From positions 20,469,001 to 20,533,000 of the forward strand of contig NC_079885.1 of NCBI RefSeq assembly GCF_029227915.1: DNA of 64,000 nucleotides, written 5' to 3'. Positions within the stretch are counted from its first letter, which is position 1. Every line of letters begins with the position of its first letter. Under the pieces are notes generated by a model, which saw nothing but the letters and a program-made list of their open reading frames with translations, searched no databases and was not told where the DNA came from. The translations under genes were made by a program, and so were the position numbers. This document shows positions 22,536-29,165 of the stretch, one piece after another. The stretch is from Hydractinia symbiolongicarpus (lineage: Eukaryota; Cnidaria; Hydrozoa; Anthoathecata; Hydractiniidae).

Positions 22536-22893
22536 AAAGGTTGAGGCTGGTAAGAGGGTGGCCGAATTCAACCGCAAACAGAGGGAAGACTATAAAAGAC
22601 TGCTCATGGCGCAGGCAGAGACGCAGGCGAAGACGGAATCGACACCAACGCGGTCGACACCTCAGACACTGTTGGAGGATCCTAAGGATATTGTAATTGA
22701 GGATTCCGTGACAGATGTTCCCAAGGGTGGGGTTAACAACTACGCAATAATGGGCGGCGGTGTGATTGTGATGCTAATAATTGGAGCGTTGGTGGTGATG
22801 AGGAACAACACCTCACAGAGTAAGGTGAAGGATCCCCCACCGAGAGCTCCATCGGACACTAGAAAAACCAGGAGTAAACTTGAAATGGAATAA
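22489..22893 (+). CDS. Small membrane-anchored basic protein of Polintons
   Basis: The 134-residue protein has a basic N-terminal motif KNPKKVEAGKRVAEFNRK (about 14-31), a Thr/Pro/Gln-rich linker, one membrane helix (about 85-105, IMGGGVIVMLIIGALVVM) and a basic, Pro-rich tail. I know similar KNPK.VEAGK proteins from cnidarian Polintons; a nucleic-acid-binding or virion-membrane role is plausible but unproven. It overlaps the preceding gene by 47 bp and lies in the run of late-type genes that includes the capsid genes. Confidence 0.75.
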   Translation: MSEEQTPIQVTTKNPKKVEAGKRVAEFNRKQREDYKRLLMAQAETQAKTESTPTRSTPQTLLEDPKDIVIEDSVTDVPKGGVNNYAIMGGGVIVMLIIGALVVMRNNTSQSKVKDPPPRAPSDTRKTRSKLEME

Positions 22894-22934
22894 AGGGATA
22901 ATATCGCGATATTATAATCTAGAAGTATATAAAC

Positions 22935-23162
22935 ATGGATAAGAAAAGTATAGTCAACGATATTTATAAGGCATCGGTCGTATGCGTTTTCGCCGTAGGC
23001 TATTCAATGCTCGGGAAAAAGGTATTAAAAATGACGCCACCCTCAATTCAGAAGTTTGACCTGGAAGATACCGGAAAGCTTGTAGCCATAGTCGCCGCAA
23101 GTGAAATGTCAAGAGAATATCTGGTTAAGCAGAAAATCATACCCGAAACTATAAATATATAA
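22935..23162 (+). CDS. Small conserved Polinton protein
   Basis: The 75-residue protein starts MDKKSIVNDIYKASVVCVFA, has a short hydrophobic stretch (about 14-27) and a second hydrophobic patch (LVAIVAASEMS). I recognise it as a recurrent small Polinton protein of unknown function. Its stop overlaps the next ATG by one base (TAATG), which suggests coupled translation or a polycistronic message. Confidence 0.7.
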   Translation: MDKKSIVNDIYKASVVCVFAVGYSMLGKKVLKMTPPSIQKFDLEDTGKLVAIVAASEMSREYLVKQKIIPETINI

Positions 23163-23302
23163 TGTTGCGAATACTGGAATGGTTGGTCTGGGTTTTATGC
23201 CAGCGTAAGAAAGTTGAGAGGATTTTACCCAAGGTGGAATACCTCGATACCGATGTCATCGACTCTGATGTCATAGACTCCGAAGCTATCGCATTAAAAT
23301 AA
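23162..23302 (+). CDS. Very small putative membrane protein (46 aa)
   Basis: This frame begins at the ATG inside TAATG, sharing one base with the preceding stop, and runs 46 codons to TAA. It has a hydrophobic Trp-rich N-terminus (LRILEWLVWVLC), a basic patch (QRKKVERI) and an acidic tail with a repeated DTDVIDSDVIDS pattern. No family is recognised. Support comes from the tight overlap, the compact gene packing and the next gene starting about 30 bp later. Confidence 0.5.
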   Translation: MLRILEWLVWVLCQRKKVERILPKVEYLDTDVIDSDVIDSEAIALK

Positions 23303-23333
23303 CGCCACTATATTATACTGTAGTATATGAAAC

Positions 23334-23759
23334 ATGGCTTCAATTGCAATGATGTTGGGAGGTGCCTTCGCGAACGCTTTGGCTTTCACCGGATCAAGCT
23401 ACCTCTTTTCAAGTTTATCAAAGGATAGGATAGATAAGGAACGGAAGCGGCATAATCTAGCCATAGAACAACTGCAGAAGGCCCAGGTTATATGGCAACG
23501 TAAAAGACAGGAGAGGGTTGACTTTATCAATAAGCAGCTCAGACTTGAGAAGAAGGCCGAGGGTAAATTCACGGAGCTGGATGACGCGATGCGGGAATAT
23601 AAAAAAGTATTTGGAGGATCACCTCTCACGGATATTCCGCGCAGGCCCGTATTGAGCGACTTTTATACACCCAGCAACGGCCAGCATGAACGGGAATTGG
23701 CATTTATCGCGCTAAGCATGATCGGCGTCGGTGGTGCCGTGTGGTATTTTGAAAAATAG
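23334..23759 (+). CDS. Conserved Polinton protein with hydrophobic ends, unknown function
   Basis: The 141-residue protein begins MASIAMMLGGAFANALAF, has a hydrophobic N-terminal helix, a long charged central helix (RKRHNLAIEQLQKAQVIW to about residue 85, coiled-coil-like), a conserved LSDFYTPS motif (about 106-113) and a C-terminal hydrophobic helix (ALSMIGVGGAVWYF). I recognise this arrangement from Hydra and coral Polintons. Membrane association at both ends is inferred. It is the last gene of the rightward run that starts at 19,282. Confidence 0.8.
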   Translation: MASIAMMLGGAFANALAFTGSSYLFSSLSKDRIDKERKRHNLAIEQLQKAQVIWQRKRQERVDFINKQLRLEKKAEGKFTELDDAMREYKKVFGGSPLTDIPRRPVLSDFYTPSNGQHERELAFIALSMIGVGGAVWYFEK

Positions 23760-23813
23760 TACTATGCCGCGGGTATTATGTTACATGACACATGTAACAT
23801 ATATTCAATATCG

Positions 23814-25067
23814 CTAACGTTTTGTAACCATGTAGGTGTATATCAGACCTCCGATTCCGACTATCAAAGCCCACAGGTTTTGACTCAACCAACCGACGGC
23901 TTCCTTTGCTCTATTTAGGATCCATGATACGATGGATCCAATTATACCCGGTAGTGATGCGGCTGCGGCACCGGCTAATCTACCCAGGAGAGATCCCAGC
24001 GCGCTCAGCTTGTTCTTTATCCATTCCCTCGCACCGCCCTCGGTTTTTTCATGATTTTTTGTATTACCGGTGGATGACCCCCCACCTCCGGGCGTCAAAG
24101 CTTCTACGAGAAGGCCGATAACCATCCCGAACGCTGTTAGTACACTGACAATGGTGATACCCTGTTCACGGAATAGCGTTCGTATCTTTTCACCCAATGT
24201 AGTATCTTTGCTAAGTACCTTGGCGATTGTCTCCTTTATGCTTTTTATCTGGGTGTTAAGTTCGCCCTTGAGGATATTGATGGCAGACTGGTGGGCCTCC
24301 AACTCATCATTTAGCTTTTCCAACCTCTCGGCCACCTGCTCCCTCTGTTCATCCGTGTATGACGGATCTTCCAACTCCTTCAACTTCATTTGTTCCTTAT
24401 GTATCTTGTTCTCAACATCTACCTTTTTGGCGGTCGAGAGTTGGAGACTCCCGCGGATCCGCTGCACCGAACTATCCAATCCGCGAATATCACTGGCTGG
24501 ATATTCGGCTCTCAGTGTACTATCATCGACCAGCGAGACCAGATCCTCGGCACTGTTCACCACCTCCCCGGACATGGTTTCTAATTCTATATCCGTCGCA
24601 TTCTCTATTTTATCCGGTGACGGTAGTCTCTCTTCTATTTTGTTTAGCCTAGCGGCCTGTCGGGGGGTTATACTACCTTTCGGTATATCGAACCCCAAAC
24701 TGCGCAGCCTTTTCTTGCCCAGTAGATCCACAATGGTACCGGTAGACCTTAGAGATCCACCATGTGTCAGCGGTCTGTTATCACCCTTGTAGTATAGTTC
24801 ACCACCACGAATCTCAAACAGGTCGGTATGTATCACACTAGGGTCCTCGTTTGGATATTTAGTTAGTAGCACCTCATAGAGTGATTTAACCCGCTCACTA
24901 GTAACTCTAGCTCGTTGAGAGGAGCCTCCACCGAATGATGTCTCCTTTTCATCGGGTGTGTGTATCTGTACCCGTGTGCGTTCCTTCGGTACCAGGGGCG
25001 TGGTTTCATCGGCACCCTCGTCGGTTTGACCATGGTCACCAAACGGATCAATATCAATGTCCGCCAT
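23814..25067 (-). CDS. Conserved Polinton coiled-coil membrane protein
   Basis: I place the start at 25,067, giving 417 residues beginning MADIDIDPFGDHG; the open frame extends upstream to 25,307 but there it lies antisense to the next gene. An acidic N-terminus is followed by a globular part (SVIHTDLFEIRGGELYYKG, LTHGGSLRS), a coiled coil (about 200-290), a hydrophobic helix (304-325), a Gly-rich linker, and two C-terminal hydrophobic helices (about 373-384 and 397-413). REQGITIVSVLTAFGM and LNRAKEAVGWLSQNLWALIV are blocks I know from cnidarian Polintons. Function is unknown; the shape suggests a long structural or membrane-active virion protein. The C-terminal coding end faces the preceding gene, tail to tail, 54 bp apart. 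Confidence 0.82.
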   Translation of the reverse strand: MADIDIDPFGDHGQTDEGADETTPLVPKERTRVQIHTPDEKETSFGGGSSQRARVTSERVKSLYEVLLTKYPNEDPSVIHTDLFEIRGGELYYKGDNRPLTHGGSLRSTGTIVDLLGKKRLRSLGFDIPKGSITPRQAARLNKIEERLPSPDKIENATDIELETMSGEVVNSAEDLVSLVDDSTLRAEYPASDIRGLDSSVQRIRGSLQLSTAKKVDVENKIHKEQMKLKELEDPSYTDEQREQVAERLEKLNDELEAHQSAINILKGELNTQIKSIKETIAKVLSKDTTLGEKIRTLFREQGITIVSVLTAFGMVIGLLVEALTPGGGGSSTGNTKNHEKTEGGAREWIKNKLSALGSLLGRLAGAAAASLPGIIGSIVSWILNRAKEAVGWLSQNLWALIVGIGGLIYTYMVTKR

Positions 25068-25093
25068 TATTTTATTTAGAGGATAGTTTTTTC

Positions 25094-25103
25094 CTAATAT
25101 AAT
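25094..25103. promoter_or_regulatory. Bidirectional promoter-like motif CTAATATAAT (second copy)
   Basis: This lies in the 40-bp gap between the divergent genes starting at 25,067 (minus) and 25,108 (plus), identical to 19,271-19,280 and placed the same way. Two exact copies in the only two such short divergent gaps suggest a shared core promoter or initiator. Confidence 0.5.
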
Positions 25104-25107
25104 AGAA

Positions 25108-25593
25108 ATGGCAGAGAGTTCTAGTACCAGAGAAGAAGTGTTTAAAACGGATATATCCAATTCCCAACTTGATGAGCTGGTGAAATTACGAGGCAAGTTC
25201 CAAGACAGGATACACGAACACGGAGGATCTCTGATCATATGGTCGATTCTGGAGGGATTATCCGGAACCGCAGCAATTACCGGCTCGATAGCGACCGCGG
25301 TGACCATTATTAGAAATTTGGGCGGTACCCATGGAAATTACATGCGGAATTCGGGTATGTGTCTATTGGGCTCGGCTTCCTATGCGGTTACCGCCCAATA
25401 TGTTAGGACATATCGGGAGAAACTTATCAAATTAAGAGCCGCATATCGCTTTGTACAAAATGCCATCGATGTTTTCGATAAAACGCTACTCTGGCACACT
25501 CGGATCTGTAGAGCCGATTTTGAGAATTTGTGTGATACGTATCATAGAACTCTCAAGGATCTGGATAAACTGGATATAGGTTATTTAGAGTAA
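25108..25593 (+). CDS. Polinton membrane protein, paralog A
   Basis: The 161-residue protein has a charged N-terminal helix (SQLDELVKLRGKFQDRI), a hydrophobic middle that could form one or two membrane helices (about 42-70 and 80-95), a basic RTYREKLIKLRAAYR segment, and a C-terminal YHRTLKDLDKLD. The following gene repeats the same plan: NSQL.EL.KLR.KF, hydrophobic centre, Y.SKLDK/YREKLIK and Y...L..L. The two are therefore tandem paralogs. Function is unknown. This copy is shorter and its hydrophobic core is less regular. Confidence 0.7.
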   Translation: MAESSSTREEVFKTDISNSQLDELVKLRGKFQDRIHEHGGSLIIWSILEGLSGTAAITGSIATAVTIIRNLGGTHGNYMRNSGMCLLGSASYAVTAQYVRTYREKLIKLRAAYRFVQNAIDVFDKTLLWHTRICRADFENLCDTYHRTLKDLDKLDIGYLE

Positions 25594-25620
25594 AGTTTTT
25601 TTCTTTGTAGTAACCACACA

Positions 25621-26208
25621 ATGGCAGAGATTTATCCGAAGCTACCCACGGCTCCCGAGTATTCGAGCGAGCAGGACAAGTTTAATACTAATACTGTGAA
25701 CTCTCAACTTGGGGAGCTTAGAAAATTACGTGATAAGTTCAATACAAAATATGAGAAATATAACAAGACGCTACACAGACTGGTGCTTTTAAATGCCAGC
25801 GCCACGGCCCTAACCGTCGCTTCGGGCATAGGTTCGGTGGTGACCGGTGCTACGCTCATCGGAATCCCTGCTTCCGTAGGATTGGGAGCCGTAGCACTGT
25901 CGGGAACCATTTTCACGGGATCCGTCATGGCTCTGATTAAAAGATATCGGAGCAAACTTGACAAGGTCATGAAATTATATGATGTTGCGACGTCCGCCAT
26001 CGCCGTGTTTGAAAACTCCGTCTCGCGGGCTCTGAATAATGATGACATTAGTCACATTGAATTTCAAACCCTGAGCGGTATATACTACGAAGCTCTGGAC
26101 AAGATGACGAAAACCGACAGAAAGATGGAGAGCGAAACTCGCAACCAGTTTGAAAAAAGTCTAATGGACGAGGTTCAAAGCCTCAGAAGGACCGTAAATC
26201 AAGGTTAG
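25621..26208 (+). CDS. Polinton membrane protein, paralog B
   Basis: The 195-residue protein starts MAEIYPKLPTAPEYSSEQDK. NSQLGELRKLRDKF matches paralog A immediately upstream. The centre (about 61-105: ATALTVASGIGSVVTGATLI, then VGLGAVALSG) is Gly/Ala-rich and hydrophobic, as in a membrane hairpin. The C-terminus is charged (KMESETRNQFEKSLMDEV). I recognise this longer form from Hydra Polintons; a membrane-modifying role is possible but unsupported. It starts 27 bp after paralog A. Confidence 0.75.
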   Translation: MAEIYPKLPTAPEYSSEQDKFNTNTVNSQLGELRKLRDKFNTKYEKYNKTLHRLVLLNASATALTVASGIGSVVTGATLIGIPASVGLGAVALSGTIFTGSVMALIKRYRSKLDKVMKLYDVATSAIAVFENSVSRALNNDDISHIEFQTLSGIYYEALDKMTKTDRKMESETRNQFEKSLMDEVQSLRRTVNQG

Positions 26209-26241
26209 TGATGTGTGCATGTACACCGCTCGCATATTTCG

Positions 26242-26256
26242 TGTGGTACGATAAAA
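26242..26256. repeat. 15-bp direct repeat flanking integrase (left copy)
   Basis: TGTGGTACGATAAAA occurs here and again at 27,429-27,443, one copy on each side of the integrase gene. The right copy lies in the shared upstream region of integrase and SAP genes. Confidence 0.6.
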
Positions 26257-26400
26257 ATTAATATGTAGGGCGGTTTGTGACATTATGTGGCGCGATCGTC
26301 CCCCAAGACTGAGCCATAGCGGCCCTATCTGCCGACCGCCCTGCGCGATCCTCGGCACAATCATCTTTACCAGAAACAGGTAAAGATATCGCCCCCCTTT

Positions 26401-27384
26401 TCACCAACCTTGCACATAATCAGGAGGTAAATCTGTATCTTCAGGTATTAACATCAATTCCTCTTTTACAAAAGCCCGTCCGGGTCCGTCTTGAACATAG
26501 TACATTACACGGTTACCAGGTTGCGCTATTACCTCACGCAATCTATATGTGTTTTTCGACCATATTCTATCGGTTGCCCGTCTCCGCCCATCATCATGCT
26601 CTTCACCAGGTTGTAGTAGATATCTATACAGGCCATCCTTAGGTAATTCTACTTCAGGTGGATAGCTCTCTTGATTAACCAGAGGCACCTCTTTCATTAT
26701 AATAGCATCTTTTGGCTTCATATCAATCATCTGCGTCTTTGTATCGTTTAGCCTATCAATCAGTTTATACAGATGCTTAACCCATGTAGATGATACCTTT
26801 TCCGAATCATTCAGTTCTTGAGCATCTTGTATTTTGAATAAATTTTCGGCAAGTATCTTGTTCAACGCCTCAACAAAAGCTGTGTGCGTATGCTTATATT
26901 TTGTAGTCGCCCTTTTAATTTCAACCTTATGCTTCTCCAACAGCTTTGTCACATCTGCTTTGAATTCTGAACCGTTATCACATTGGAAAGTTTTTGGATA
27001 AGTTAATGGTCCTGCCTTGTAGATGTCCTCAATCATAGCGGCAACCTCTTTGGCTTTCTTAGTCCTCAAAGGTCGGGCTACCTTGTATCTGGAAGCAGCA
27101 TCGATTCCCGACAAAATGTACTTATATTTATTACCATACAGTATGTCACCGGGCATGTACAATAAATCGAATTGATGTAAATCATTAGGGGTGGTAACTT
27201 CATAATGTGGTCTTTCAACATGTTTTGGAGCGGGTAAATGTACTTGCCAAAATGCTTGTTTTGATAGCCACTTCCTAATCTCCTTTGGCCTGAAACCGAA
27301 TCCTCTTAAGCTCTGAACAGCCTTTTGTCCTTTCCATAAATTTTGAGGTTGATAGTAAGTCTCTTGAAGTTTAGAGTTTGACAT
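26401..27384 (-). CDS. Retroviral-type integrase of Polinton (DD35E)
   Basis: The 327-residue protein has an N-terminal helical region (1-60), an rve catalytic core and a C-terminal SH3-like segment. Catalytic residues are D73 in HQFDLLYMP, D136 in FQCDNGSEF and E172 in HTAFVEALNK; the D-to-E spacing is exactly 35. The C-terminal part (about 275-315, IWSKNTYRLREV, YYVQDG, FVKEELMLIPE) resembles the beta-rich module that follows the core in Polinton integrases. All catalytic residues are present and the frame is intact, so this copy could be active. It would join the element ends to target DNA and create the flanking duplication. Its start faces the SAP-like gene across about 100 bp. Confidence 0.95.
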   Translation of the reverse strand: MSNSKLQETYYQPQNLWKGQKAVQSLRGFGFRPKEIRKWLSKQAFWQVHLPAPKHVERPHYEVTTPNDLHQFDLLYMPGDILYGNKYKYILSGIDAASRYKVARPLRTKKAKEVAAMIEDIYKAGPLTYPKTFQCDNGSEFKADVTKLLEKHKVEIKRATTKYKHTHTAFVEALNKILAENLFKIQDAQELNDSEKVSSTWVKHLYKLIDRLNDTKTQMIDMKPKDAIIMKEVPLVNQESYPPEVELPKDGLYRYLLQPGEEHDDGRRRATDRIWSKNTYRLREVIAQPGNRVMYYVQDGPGRAFVKEELMLIPEDTDLPPDYVQGW

Positions 27385-27428
27385 GTTTTATTTATGCACA
27401 CCTTTATTTATCTCCTTTTTTGTTATGA

Positions 27429-27443
27429 TGTGGTACGATAAAA
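27429..27443. repeat. 15-bp direct repeat flanking integrase (right copy)
   Basis: TGTGGTACGATAAAA, identical to 26,242-26,256. It lies 45 bp upstream of the integrase start and 41 bp before the SAP-like gene start, so a promoter or operator role is possible. Confidence 0.6.
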
Positions 27444-27483
27444 GTGCTTAAAAGTTTTTACATGTATATGTATATGCCATAAT

Positions 27484-27753
27484 ATGTCGGACATGAATAC
27501 CACACCGGACTACAAATTGATGAAACTGCGAGAGTTGCAAGAGGTTGCTAAAGCTCGTGGGGTGAAGTATATTTATGGAATGAGAAAGGCTAAACTGGTT
27601 GAGGTGATTGAGAAGAATGATCTCGACCCATCCTACACCATCGATCCGGATACCAAGCGGGAATGGTATGGATACTGTTCAAGGTGGAGGGTGAACAACA
27701 GGGAGGCGTATCTGAAATGTCAAAAACGTTATAACGACAAGAGACCTAAGTGA
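27484..27753 (+). CDS. Small SAP/HeH-like protein
   Basis: The 89-residue protein has a helix-extended-helix module at about 12-45 (LMKLRELQEVAKARGVKYIYGMRKAKLVEVI), with spacing typical of SAP or Rho-N DNA-binding modules, and a basic C-terminus (YCSRWRVNNREAYLKCQKRY). The same kind of module starts the polymerase at 28,623 and its duplicated fragment at 28,108, so the element has three. A DNA-binding role is inferred. The end of the gene (from about 27,690) is duplicated at 28,335. Confidence 0.65.
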   Translation: MSDMNTTPDYKLMKLRELQEVAKARGVKYIYGMRKAKLVEVIEKNDLDPSYTIDPDTKREWYGYCSRWRVNNREAYLKCQKRYNDKRPK

Positions 27754-27797
27754 TTGGACAACCCTTTTTTTTTTTACTCAGACGAGTAACAAATGTT

Positions 27798-28016
27798 GGT
27801 GGGTGGGTACCCATGGTCTAACCGGTCATGGCCCTCAAGGTGCTGGTGGGTGGGTACCCATGGTCTAACCGGTCACGACCCTCTAGGTGCTGGTGGGTGG
27901 GTACCCATGGTCTAACCGGTCACGACCCTCTAGGTGCTGGTGGGTGGGTACCCATGGTGTACCGGTCACGACCCTCTAGGTGTTGGTGGGTGGGTACCCA
28001 TGGTGCTGGTGGGTGT
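27798..28016. repeat. 47-bp tandem repeat, about 4.5 units
   Basis: Units start at 27,798, 27,845, 27,892, 27,939 and 27,985 with GGTGGGTGGGTACCCATGG, then CTAACCGGTCACGACCCTC and AGGTGCT. The fourth unit is one base short and the fifth is partial. A single divergent unit recurs at about 28,410-28,452. The core resembles part of the TIR (GGTGGGTAGGGACCCATGG). One frame stays open through it (27,828-28,151) but this is a by-product of the repeat. Confidence 0.92.
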
Positions 28017-28060
28017 CTTGCGAACGAAGCCCCTCACGATCCTCCACCCCGGTTTACGAT

Positions 28061-28068
28061 TTATAAAA
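28061..28068 (+). promoter_or_regulatory. TATA-like box before polymerase-start fragment
   Basis: TTATAAAA within GGTTTACGATTTATAAAA, 40 bp before the ATG of the duplicated fragment at 28,108. The same context is present at 28,540-28,557 before the real polymerase start. Confidence 0.5.
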
Positions 28069-28107
28069 ACGGCTTAAAGATCCACAGATCGTATATCACA
28101 ACCGGGC

Positions 28108-28368
28108 ATGACTTCGAGAAATACAGTTTCCGAATTAATACATCTCGCTAGAGAAAAATCCTCTAGAGAACGCGGCCTACATCATGGCTACTTAAGGCTC
28201 AGAAAGGCCGATCTGATCGAATTTTTGAGACCAACTACCGTGTCAGCACTGGTTAGACCGGTACCCGTGCCGAGACCCGCCAGACCAGTACCAGCGCCGA
28301 GACCCGTACCGGCACCGAGACCCTCGAGATCCGGTAGTGAACAACAGGGAGGCATATCTAAGACCTAA
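28108..28368 (+). pseudogene. Duplicated, chimeric fragment of polymerase start and SAP-gene tail
   Basis: The 86-residue frame begins MTSRNTVSELIHLARE like the polymerase (MTSRNTFAELRKLAKE), keeps the LRKADLIEFLRPTTVSA module and the RPVPAPRP repeats, then switches at about 28,330 to sequence from the end of the SAP-like gene (GTGAACAACAGGGAGGC, matching about 27,690) in another frame. It is thus a tandem-duplication remnant. Whether the short product is made is unknown; a TATA-like box precedes it. Confidence 0.75.
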
Positions 28369-28549
28369 GTGATTGGGCATTTTTGTTACTCGGACGGGTA
28401 ACAAATGTGATTCACGACCCTCGAGGTGCCAATGGGTGGGTACCCATGGTGTATCGATGTATGTATCACAAAGCGTGTTTTACTACAATTTAGCATGGTG
28501 GTTGCCCCACAAACCAGGACACTCACGACCCCCCAACACGGTTTACGAT

Positions 28550-28557
28550 TTATAAAA
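28550..28557 (+). promoter_or_regulatory. TATA-like box of the DNA polymerase gene
   Basis: TTATAAAA, 66 bp before the polymerase ATG. Between them a 25-bp unit (TTAAAGAT.CACA.ATCGTATA) occurs twice, at 28,562 and 28,587, whereas the duplicated promoter at 28,061 has it once; this accounts for the extra distance. Confidence 0.5.
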
Positions 28558-28991
28558 TGGCTTAAAGATTCACAGATCGTATATCACCTTAAAGATCCAC
28601 ATATCGTATACCATACGCAAGCATGACTTCGAGAAATACCTTTGCTGAATTAAGAAAACTCGCTAAGGAACGCAGCCTACCTGGCTACGCAAAGCTCAGA
28701 AAGGCCGATCTGATCGAATTATTGAGACCAACTACCGTGTCAGCACCGGTTAGACCGGTACCCGTGCCGAGACCCGCCAGACCAGTACCAGCGCCGAGAC
28801 CCGTACCGGCACCGAGACCCGTACCGGCACCGAGACCCGTGCCGAGACTCTACAGCCCTTTACCAACATCTAGACCCACCATACATGTACCACCTACATC
28901 AATCAAATCTCTGGGGAGTTTTCTAGGATCCGATGGATCTGTACCCATACCAACACCGAGACCGGGACCTAGACCATTTAGATCTGGCTCT

Positions 28992-29165
28992 GACATGGAT
29001 ATTTTTGAGCAGGAAGAAATGGCTAAAACCAGACCTATAGTGAAAAGCAAGTTGATTGAATGGAGAGACTGGTTGACGAAACATGTACCTAAGGCTATTA
29101 AGGATAAAACAACAAAAGCTTTCAAAGCCATGAAGGATAAGATCATGGGTTTGTATAAAAAGGGC
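28992..29165 (+). repeat. Polymerase helical module, N-terminal copy
   Basis: Encodes DMDIFEQEEMAKTRPIVK and about 40 more residues (W..KHVPKAI, AMKDKIMGLYKK). Its first 60 or so bases are nearly identical to 31,403-31,465 inside the palm region; the rest has diverged while keeping the protein pattern. Confidence 0.85.

Noticed and set aside
24070-24792. 240-codon plus frame within the Polinton
   Set aside because: Antisense to the conserved coiled-coil gene, with no family features; an overlap artefact of a GC-richer gene.
27798-28016. CRISPR-like array
   Set aside because: The 47-bp units are directly adjacent with no unique spacers, in a eukaryotic mobile element; a simple tandem repeat.
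27828-28151. 107-codon frame through the 47-bp repeats
   Set aside because: The frame stays open because each repeat unit lacks a stop; the product is repeat translation with a shift at the shorter unit.
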